Positions 55,893 through 64,000 of a DNA stretch of 64,000 bases are shown here, in pieces; position 1 is the first letter of the stretch; every line of letters begins with the position of its first letter. The stretch is from Cavia porcellus. Lineage: Eukaryota > Chordata > Mammalia > Rodentia > Caviidae. A model generated the notes under the pieces. The model was given only the letters and a program-made list of their open reading frames with translations, made no database searches and was not told where the DNA came from. The stretch covers positions 34,766,001-34,830,000 of the forward strand of contig NW_026947496.1 in the NCBI RefSeq assembly GCF_034190915.1. The letters are read 5' to 3'. The position numbers were made by a program, and so were the translations under genes.

Positions 55893-56211
55893 AATAAATT
55901 ACAAAATAAAAACATAAAGGTGACAGATAAAGCCATTTAATCATAAAGAAATGTACATACAAAACTTAAACAAACTGAAAATGAAGCAAATGAAAATAAA
56001 ACTGAAAATTAAAAAAATTACGTTGTTTACAAAACAGTCCAGAGAATAGATTTTCTAGTAAATTTGATGAAAATGCTTTGTGATTTTTATAATAAAAGTG
56101 AAATTATAATACTTTTTTAAAAGTTTTTTCAATTTATCAACTCCTGAGACTTGGCCAATTAAGATTTGAAAAGCCATGAATTGAAGTTGAAAACAATAAA
56201 ATTAAACCATT

Positions 56212-56330
56212 CCCTGAGGCAGAAGAATCGCTGCAAGTTTGAAACCAACCTGGGCTACAAAGTGAGCTCAGGGCCAGCCTGAACTGCGAAATGAGACCCT
56301 GTCTCAAAAAGACCAAAAAAAAAAAAAATC
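56212..56330 (+). mobile_element. B1 SINE with internal duplication, 5' truncated
   Basis: CCTGAGGCAGAAGAATCGCT to CCTGTCTCAAAAAGACC, with two tandem units. Confidence 0.85.
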
Positions 56331-56456
56331 ATTAAATGTATTAGCTCTAAAAATAAAGGCTTTCACTACTATTAAGATTACAAAAAATCTGAATATAAAT
56401 TCTGACATTTTAGAGGAAGCCAAGAAATGATTCAGCAGCACAGAAAATACCATCAA

Positions 56457-56910
56457 GAGCTGGGCATAGTGGTGTACACCTGTAATCTCAACAACTAATT
56501 TATGTACAAGTTTAAGACCAGCCTGGTTAACTTATCAAAAAAATCTTGTCTCAAGCAAGGGCTTTAGATACAGCTCAGTGGTAGAGCCCTCAACTAGCAT
56601 ATGAGAAACCATGGGTTCAAAACACCATGTTACCACAAAAAAAGTCACCAGTAGGCCCAGGTTTATAGCTCAGTGGCACAAGCACCTGCCTGACAAGCAT
56701 AGGGTACTGAGTTCGATTCCTGGTACCAATAAAACACCAATAACTGAGTTTGGTGGTACACACCTATAATTCCAGCAACCCAGAAGCTTGGAGTAAGAGG
56801 GTCCCAACTCTGAACCCAGCCTGGACAACTTACCAAAACCCTCTGTCTCAAATTTTAAAAAGGGATGAGGGTACGGCTTAGTGCAAAAGTTCTAGTACTC
56901 AAAAAAATAA
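56457..56910 (+). mobile_element. Cluster: B1-dID, ID, B1-dID
   Basis: B1-dID at 56457-56640 (ends GTTCAAAACACCATGTTACC). ID at 56655-56732 (CCCAGGTTTATAGCTCAGTG to CGATTCCTGGTACC). A second B1-dID at 56738-56910 with a shortened ID half. Confidence 0.75.
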
Positions 56911-57387
56911 AAGTTACCAGTGTTGAAATTCTTGCTTTAAGCCCACAGATCACTTAGGGACTATTCAAGGAGGCAGCTGAAAGAATTTCATGCAGTTTCC
57001 AATGTCATATCATGGCTCAAATGAGAATTTCATTTAGCTAGTAACTGCTGGACCAAATGAAATAATCATACCAATAATTTCCTGCTAGGTCAGAGTAGCA
57101 TCACTCCAAATATGGGTAGCGTCACTGGACATTTTCCTGACACCCTTGCATCTTGCAAGACAAGCGTGCATACAACTGCCAGTGTGTTTGTTTATTTGCT
57201 TTTATGTTGTATAACGTTACTTAAAAGTCCTTTTTAGGACAAATGTGTTAATTTGCTAGTTAAAGCTTCATGTAATCTGCTTCCAATTTTATCTCACACA
57301 TTTGTTAATAGTTTTTACTTCACCAACCTTGTCTGCTGATTCTTACTTAAAGATGTTCCAAAATGTATGCCTATATTCATAACACTG

Positions 57388-57602
57388 CTTTGGGGTTTTT
57401 TTGTTTGTTTGTTTGTTTGTTTGTTTTTTAGTACTGGGGCTTGAACTCAAGACTGCACACTTGCAAGGCAGGCGCTTATGCTGCTGAGCTGAATTCCAGC
57501 CCAAAGTGTGTTTATCTTTTTTTTTTTTTGGTACCTGGGATCAAACTCAACCGTGGACTTGCCAGGCAGATTGTTTATGCTGCTGAGCTGAATCCTTGGC
57601 CC
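57388..57602 (-). mobile_element. Two minus-strand ID SINEs in tandem
   Basis: The first ends GAGCTGAATTCCAGCCC (57502) and has a (TTTG)n tail. The second runs from a T tract and GGTACCTGGGATCAAACTC to GCTGAATCCTTGGCCC (57602). Confidence 0.85.
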
Positions 57603-57829
57603 ACCATAATACTGCTTTGTGGAAGATTTTCTCAGCCTAAATTTCCTCTGTCAATATGGCTTAATTTAAAATTGTAATTCCTTGTTGAAGACATCTTTCC
57701 AAAACAAAATGTCTTAATAAACAAGAAGAAACAAGCCATTCCCTTCCACTCAGATAGGACATGAGTGAGTGGCCTTTGAGTATTCTGTAGACTCCTTGTA
57801 AAACAAAACTTAAACATTGAATTTATGGC

Positions 57830-58014
57830 TGGGGACAGTGGATGCACCTGTAATCCCAGCTATTGTGGGCTGAAGCAGGAAGATCACAAATTTGAAGGCA
57901 CCATGGGCTACTTACCAAAATTTTTACAAAGTCAAAAAATACAAAAGGCTGGAAAAGGACTTCAGTGGTAGAGGCTCCCTGGGTTCCATCTCCAGTACGG
58001 GGGGGGGGGGGGTC
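57830..58014 (+). mobile_element. B1-dID dimeric SINE ending in a G tract
   Basis: GGCTGGGGACAGTGGATGCA to GGGTTCCATCTCCAGTAC, then fourteen G. Confidence 0.75.
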
Positions 58015-58189
58015 CTTTATTCAAAAGCATACAACTGACTTTGGGATATGACTGACCTTGGGTCTTTTTTTTCATAGTAAGCCAACTGGAGAACATTTCG
58101 TCACTGTGGATTTCTGATGGTGTTTTTCCAGCTAGAGTACTGTACCTTACTTTTAAAAGAAAAGTAATATTCATGGACCTCTACCTACA

Positions 58190-58275
58190 TTTATTTGTTT
58201 ATTCTGCAGTGCTGGTCTGAAACCCAGGACCTAGTAGGCAAATGCTCTACCACTGAGCTACACCTCTAACCATAG
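58190..58275 (-). mobile_element. ID-like SINE
   Basis: GCAGTGCTGGTCTGAAACCC to ACTGAGCTACACCTCTAACC. Confidence 0.7.
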
Positions 58276-58522
58276 AGGTTTTTTTGTTAATCTATTTTAA
58301 AAGTGGACTCTATACAAAACAACTTCGTTGCTTAGTAGCTGTTCTACCACATAATTCTTCCTAGTCTATCTTTGGCACATTTCATATGAGGGCTGGAGGA
58401 AACTGCATGATAGATACCTGCCCATGTGAAGCTCCCTGTGGAAAATCGACTCCTTATGACGGATCTGGGGAAAGGTAGCTATAGAAGAAAACAGAAATGT
58501 TGCAATGAAAGAATGAATTTTG

Positions 58523-58690
58523 AGCCAGGCATGATGGTACAAGCCTATAATCTCAGCACTCCGGACTGCTGAGAGAGGAGGATTGCCAAATCCAGCATGA
58601 GCAACTCAACCAGACCCTTTCTCAAAAGAAAAAGGACATGGGGATGCAACTCATTATGACAGCCCTAGCTTCAATCCCTGTACCACTTTT
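58523..58690 (+). mobile_element. B1-dID dimeric SINE
   Basis: AGCCAGGCATGATGGTACAA to CTCAAAAGAAAAAGG, then an ID half ending CTTCAATCCCTGTACCA. Confidence 0.75.
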
Positions 58691-59159
58691 AAAAAGTAGT
58701 TTATAACAATATAACTCCCTCCCAAAAATGAAGAAGAAAAAAAGTTTGATGCATCAGAGACATCCAATAGGATGCTGACTGAAAGTTTTCTTGAATATGG
58801 CAATTAGCAAACTATTTGGAAAAGTCATTTGACTTTGCTCCCTCCATTTATTTTCTAGTTCAATTCCTGTCTGATGGCAAGTTACCCACTCTATCAAGAA
58901 CACTTCTGCCAGGGATGCTGATGTGTTGTATATTGTGCAACACTTCATATGAAATGTTCTGTTTTCTCATTTTACTTACCTCTCAGCACCTGCAACCCTA
59001 CTCTTCAGTTTTGCCTCTCCTTTCTTAAGCTACCTTTTTCTTTTGTGGATGAAATGTAGATGAATTACCTTTAAACTGACCTACCTCCTCACTCCACTCC
59101 CTCGCCTTCTCCTTTTTCTCCTTGTCCTCATCCTCTTGCTCCTTTTCCTCCTGTCTTTA

Positions 59160-59422
59160 TTTGTTGTCATCAAGGTAGTGCTGGGGATAGAACAAACAGC
59201 CTCTCACACATGCTAGGCAGGGAGTCTATAGCTGAGCTATATTGCAGCATTCTTCCCTCTTCCCCCCCCCCCCCCCGCTTTGGTGTTTATGAGACAGTGT
59301 CATTTGTAGTTTAGATTGGTGTTAAACCCACTATGAAGTCCAGGCTGGCCATGAACTTCAGAAATCCTTCTGCCTCAAACTCCCAAGTGCTCTGATTACA
59401 AGCCCAACAGCATGCCCAGTTC
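59160..59422 (-). mobile_element. B1-dID type pair
   Basis: Complement ID half (GTGCTGGGGATAGAACAAAC to GAGCTATATTGCAGC), a C tract, then complement B1 with internal duplication. Confidence 0.75.
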
Positions 59423-59689
59423 TTCCCACTTTACTCTTTCTCTACCCTACCTTTTAAGCTATAACACTAAACATCTTGAAAAACTATAAATCAGTAGTTC
59501 CCACCCTGTGACTATAATGCTCTAGGCCCATAATTCTTCCTCCAGTATTAATCCATAACTGAATTCTTTTTATCTTGCAGCAAGTTTGTATTTCAGTGTT
59601 AAAGTTACCCTTGAGATAGTAGAGAAACACTCAGTGCTCCCCAAAAGGTACTTTTTATTTATTTCCCACTACTGTTCCCAAATGCCTTG

Positions 59690-60063
59690 TAGCTGTCTAC
59701 ATTTGTAGCTTGTCAAATGCCCCACAGCCACTCCAGCTTTTGGTTTTTTGTTTTTGCTGCTACAAGCCTCCATCACGGGACTATACCAGATGATTCTATA
59801 CTGTAGCCTCTCTGGATCACTCCATCACTTTGCAGCCAGCATCAGGTCCTGGGAGCCCTCCCACAACCCACAAGTAAACAAAGTCTGATACTATAAGCAT
59901 GAGCCTGCCTCTCTCTTGTATAAGCGATCTCTTCATATCTTCAAAAGTTTGTGTACTATTCCCCTCTATGCTGCAGCATTGATGCTAATAAAGCCCCCAG
60001 GGTGACATATTTTTTTGTATTCATGATTACTGTCTTGAGTAGAGCACAAGGAGTTGGTGTAAC
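59690..60063 (+). mobile_element. LTR-like sequence (candidate solo LTR)
   Basis: Layout resembles a retroviral-type LTR: a TATA-like TTGTATAAGCG near 59918, a downstream AATAAAGCCCCCAGGGTGAC at about 59988, and a possible CA end near 60063. No internal viral genes and no target-site duplication were found. Family not recognised. Confidence 0.35.
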
Positions 60064-60289
60064 AAAAAGCTGTGACATTAGAGACACCAAAAGGAGCCAG
60101 GAGCCAAAGTAGGAAACCCTAAAGGCAGCTAGCAGCCAGAAAACAATAGAATTGCAAACAGCTAGCATCCCTGGTGATAATCCTGGGGCTTGCTGTCAAC
60201 TGCTTATTCCGGCTCCCAAGAGGGTAGTGGAGGGCCACTAACTCTAAATGTTAATTACTGGCATTAAGCTAAAGATTGTTGACAAAATC

Positions 60290-60382
60290 ACCTAATCCTA
60301 GCAGTTCAGGAGGCTGAGGCAAGAGGAGTAATGTGAATTCAAGGCCAGCCAGAACACAAAGAGAAACTCTGTCTCAAAAAAC
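60290..60382 (+). mobile_element. B1 SINE, truncated
   Basis: CCTAATCCTAGCAGTTCAGG to CTGTCTCAAAAAAC. Confidence 0.8.
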
Positions 60383-60457
60383 TAGCAACACTAAAGAGCT
60401 ATACTTTTGCTTGTTTGGAATTTTTACATAAACTGACCAAAGAACTCTTAGCCAATG

Positions 60458-60462
<5 letters not shown>

Positions 60463-60488
<26 letters not shown>

Positions 60489-60563
60489 TGGTACCAGGGA
60501 TTGAATTTATGACCTTGTACTTGCCTGGCGGGCACTTGTGCAACAGAGCTAAAACTCCAGCCC
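60463..60563 (-). mobile_element. ID SINE
   Basis: Complement: GGTACCAGGGATTGAATTTA to AAACTCCAGCCC. Flanks CTCTTAGCCAAT and CTCTCAGCCAAT. Confidence 0.93.
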
Positions 60564-61134
60564 TCTCAGCCAATATGTCTTTAAAATGGTTGTCCTTTAT
60601 TTATGTGTCATTTATCCCACATTATTTTGCATAAGTTTCTCTGTGGCTAGATCATTGCATTTTGTTTTCATTCCTAGTGACTAGCAGGTTTTGATACAGA
60701 GCTAGTACTCACTAAATATTTACTTAGTGCATTAATGACAAGACTCAAAATGGATTGCAGTGCAAATATTTGATTTAAAATTTGAGCTTTTTTTCTACAA
60801 TATTTAAATATGATTTTTTCCAATAATGAGAGATAATTAACCCTAGCATCTGTGCTATGGAAAAATCAAGGAGTATTCAGACTAAGAAATCTTAATGATT
60901 TGATCACTAGTGACAATTAAGCAAGTGATTTTAAAAGAACTGATGAAAGGGAAACCGGAGCATCAGACTGGAAACAAGAAGGAAATGAACATTGAGAGAT
61001 GAGAGTATGGAGACCTCCTTCTTGAGAAAATATAGTAAAAAAGCCATTTAGCAAGATACCATACTTCATTCCAAGCAACATTGGGCACCAATAATGGAGA
61101 GAATAAAGTATCTTGCAAAGAAAAGGAAGATTCT

Positions 61135-61350
61135 CTTTTTTTTTTTCTTTTTTCTTTTTTTTCTTGCAGTATTGAGTATTGAACCTAAGGCCTTTTGCTA
61201 AAGAAGCAATCTACCACTGAGTTATAACCCAGGCTTTTAAAAATTTTATTATGAGATAGTGTCTCACAAAGCTGCCCAGGCTAGCCTGGAACTTGTGATC
61301 CTTTTGCCTCAACCTCCCAAGTAGCTGCAATTACAGGAATGTGCCACAGC
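61135..61350 (-). mobile_element. B1-dID dimeric SINE
   Basis: Complement ID half (GTATTGAACCTAAGGCC to GAGTTATAACCCAGGC) then complement B1. Confidence 0.75.
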
Positions 61351-61444
61351 TCTAGCTCTTGGCAAGATTTATATTTTATATTTCTGTTGGGGGACTTCTC
61401 TGAATATAGCAGATGTGATTCTTTGTCAAAAGGTAATTTATAAT

Positions 61445-61540
61445 ACCAGGGTTGGAGATGTAGCTCAGTGGTAGAATACATGCTTAGCATGCATGAAGCC
61501 CTAAGTTTGATCCCAGCACTGCAAAACACAAAAAATAATA
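61445..61540 (+). mobile_element. ID SINE, classic rodent type
   Basis: GGGTTGGAGATGTAGCTCAG, then TAGCATGCATGAAGCCC, then a GCACTGCAAAACAC tail. Confidence 0.85.
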
Positions 61541-61589
61541 TCAACAAAAACCCAAATAAAAATTTTCAAATTAAAAAATTCTACAGTTC

Positions 61590-61722
61590 ACCTGGGCATG
61601 GTAGCACAATCCTATAATCTCAGTATTTGGGAGGCCGAGGCAGGAGGATTGCTGTAAGTACACAGGCTCAAGGCAGCTTGAACTACATAGCAAGACCCTG
61701 TCTCCAAACAAACAAACAAAAA
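61590..61722 (+). mobile_element. B1 SINE
   Basis: ACCTGGGCATGGTAGCACAA to CCCTGTCTCCAAACAAAC. Confidence 0.88.
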
Positions 61723-61741
61723 AACTATTCAGGGTGTGAGG

Positions 61742-61832
61742 GTTTGAGGATTTAGCTCAAGAGGCATAACTGCCTACCTTACAAGCATGTGGTCGTGAGT
61801 TCAATCCCTGGTACTGATAAAAAAGAAAAAAA
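61742..61832 (+). mobile_element. ID SINE
   Basis: GGTTTGAGGATTTAGCTCAA to GAGTTCAATCCCTGGTACTG, with the ATAAAAAAGA tail. Confidence 0.88.
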
Positions 61833-62147
61833 ACTGTTCTTTTCAGGACTCAGATGAGTGACAGTAAACAATATGCCATTATTCTCTATATATTCAGTTT
61901 TGAATATATTGCTGAAGGTATCTACCACCTTTATGAGTGCTACAGATTTAGTCAGTGATTTAAGCCCATCCAATAAAGACTGTCATAGACAACTTATATA
62001 ACAACATGAGGTTTATTAAATTGCTGAAACAAGGAAGAACATACATTAGAGGAAATAGAATTTTTTTTTTTTTTTTTTTGGGGAATAGGAGAATCTTAAG
62101 TTCAACAAAAAAAAAATTTTTTTTTTGAATCAAGGTCTCCATGTAGC

Positions 62148-62297
62148 CAGGTGTGGTGGCACGGGCTTGTAATCCTAGCACTCAGAAGACTGAGGCAGGA
62201 AGATCATTGCAAGTTCAAAATCAGCCTGGGCTTCAAAGTGAGCTCAAAGCCAGCATGAAATGCATGGGGAGACCTTGTCTCAAAAAGAAAAAAAAAA
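62148..62297 (+). mobile_element. B1 SINE with internal duplication
   Basis: AGCCAGGTGTGGTGGCACGG to CCTTGTCTCAAAAAG, with two tandem units. Confidence 0.9.
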
Positions 62298-62399
62298 GAT
62301 CTATTTCTGTCTCCCTGTGTAGTTTAGTCTGGCCTGGAATTTGTGCCAATCTTCCTGTCTGGGCCACACAAAGATTGGTATTATAGACAGCTAAGTTAG

Positions 62400-63580
62400 A
62401 TAAAAATTAATTTATACAAAGAGGGATTGGGCCTTGAAGGAAGTCAGCACGAAAAATAAAGACAGTAACATTGTGGCTAGAAATGCAAGATACACAATAG
62501 CCAGGCTTGCATTCCTTCCTAGATATAAGCAACAATTTCAGATTATTCTGTAATATGTACTACCTGGTCCAGTGGGCCTAGGTGAGTATCTGGCATATGG
62601 GTGACCAGAACATTCAGTCCCTTCCCCAAAATGCCTTTGTTCTTTCCATGTATCATTGGTATATGACTCATTTCCCTATTGGATCAATATCAGCTATGTG
62701 ACTACATTTTGCTATAGGTTGATTGTCCTGTAGTTTGACCTATGTGGTACCCACTTACTGATATCGGTGATTTCCCTTGACAAAAGGCCTTGTTAGCCAC
62801 TCCACTGAGGACTCTCCTGGAAATCCAGGAGCTGTACTTCCTCTCCTTATTTTCAAGAAAATTCTCTTAACTTCTTCCTTTAGTTCATGACTTCATTCCT
62901 TGATGTTGTGAGACAACAAATTTGATATCTATGGGAATTGCATTTCTCCTATACCCCAGGTATGTGTCACCACACAAACTTTTTTTAAAAAATTGTTTTT
63001 TAAGGTTTTTGTGGAGTGCTTGGCTAGCATGCATGAGGCCATGAATTCTATCTCCAGTATTGAAGGAATTGGAAGGGGAAAACAAAGTTTAATCGCATAT
63101 AGGTAATACTGTAGTTAAACAAAGCAGGTTAGGGTCTGTACTATGAAGCAGATCCAAGGTCTGGATTCCCTGAAAACCATGAAGCGAAAATAAATTGGGA
63201 ATGTTGTATCTAAGAATCTCTTATTTGAAGTTCTACCCCTATATTGGAAAAGTGCCATTTTTACTCACGTAGCTCAGATCATCCAGGCAAGAACAGGATG
63301 TTGGATTCCTACTGATAGGATTTCAAACAGCAAAGCCTTTGAAAAGGATCATTATCCCAGCCTGTGTCTTTTTATTAATCACAACAAATATGTAGGTTGA
63401 AATCCTGTTCAACTTTAACATTCAAATATTCAGCACCATTGTTACCTCCCTGAAATGTTATTCAATTTCCCCTTGGATTTGGAAATGCTATTCAATGACC
63501 CGTGTCTCCTGCCTGCTATGCAAGAACTCTATTACTGAGGTGACTCCTACACCCAGGTATCTAGGGCTTTAATCATTTGT
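62400..63580. other. Intergenic stretch, mostly unassigned
   Basis: Unique sequence with one short ID-like piece near 63005-63062 (GTGCTTGGCTAGCATGCATG). No exon of the expected next gene, TBCE, was recognised. Confidence 0.5.
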
Positions 63581-63590
63581 CAGACCCTTT

Positions 63591-63696
63591 TTTTTTTTTT
63601 TTGTATTTTTCGTTTTTATCGGTACCAGGGAACGAACTCACGAATGCCTGCTTGCAAGGCAGGCGCTTATGCCGCTGAGCTCAATCCCCAGCCCCT
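63591..63696 (-). mobile_element. ID SINE, young subfamily
   Basis: Complement of the full element. Flanks CAGACCCTTTT and TAGACCCTTTT. Confidence 0.96.
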
Positions 63697-63770
63697 AGAC
63701 CCTTTTATATGCATCATATCCTTTGGTCCTCGCAATGAAACAGTTCATTTTTCACATAAGAAAACTGATG

Positions 63771-63862
63771 CGGGGTTGGGGGTTAGCTCAGCAGCACAAG
63801 CGCCTGCCTGGCAAGTGCAAGGTCGTGAGTTCCATCCCTGGTACCAAAAGAAAAAAGAAAAA
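63771..63862 (+). mobile_element. ID SINE, GGCAAGTG-type
   Basis: GGGGTTGGGGGTTAGCTCAG to GAGTTCCATCCCTGGTACC. Flanks AAAACTGATGCG and AAAATTGATGCG. Confidence 0.95.
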
Positions 63863-64000
63863 AATTGATGCGTAGAAATCAACATGTTTAGTTTATTTTT
63901 CTATTGTTTCATACATGCATTTAACCTTATGTTTTAATTTAGCTAGTTAATACTATCTTTCCCGCTTTGGAGGCATCACCATTATATTTTTGTGACTACG

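Overview
This is nuclear genomic DNA from a mammal, almost certainly a rodent. It is AT-rich and intron-dominated, has one CpG island, and is packed with tRNA-derived ID SINEs, 7SL-derived B1 SINEs and B1-ID dimers. The youngest ID copies (box A TAGCTCAGCGG, box B GTTCGATCC, tail near GGTACCGATAAAAA) together with B1-dID dimers best fit a beaver-like (Castoridae) genome. That species call is inference from SINE types, not from a search.

Layout. From position 1 to about 46.5 kb lies the 5' part of a minus-strand gene that I identify as ARID4B, from its head-to-head position with GGPS1 and a short exon ending in ATG AAG at a splice donor. Only a noncoding exon 1 (ends 46127) and exon 2 (45465-45519) were found. 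The remaining ~45 kb to the left is read as intron. It holds SINEs, L1/HAL1 pieces, MIR/L2 and MER5 relics, a MaLR LTR, an RPL23A processed pseudogene, a U6 fragment and an unidentified decayed retrocopy. A CpG island at about 45.5-47.3 kb is a bidirectional promoter with CCAAT boxes, an NRF1-like site, a ZNF143/THAP11-type site and a CGG microsatellite.

On the plus strand GGPS1 (geranylgeranyl diphosphate synthase) starts near 47.0 kb. Its coding exons are 50110-50179, 51286-51356 and 51768-52526, joining to a complete 299-residue enzyme with both Asp-rich motifs. From 52.5 to 64 kb is the GGPS1 3' UTR and then intergenic DNA full of SINEs. In other mammals TBCE follows, but no TBCE exon was seen here.

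The most interesting observation is in the GGPS1 5' leader. An upstream reading frame begins in exon 1 (47060), stays open across the predicted splice junctions whether or not a 69-nt cassette exon is included, runs over the GGPS1 start codon in another frame, and stops at the first codon of the next exon (74 or 51 codons). Second is an L1-related family that has ORF1 but no ORF2 (HAL1-like), whose 3' region is built of imperfect repeats of one unit that recurs in four other insertions in the window.
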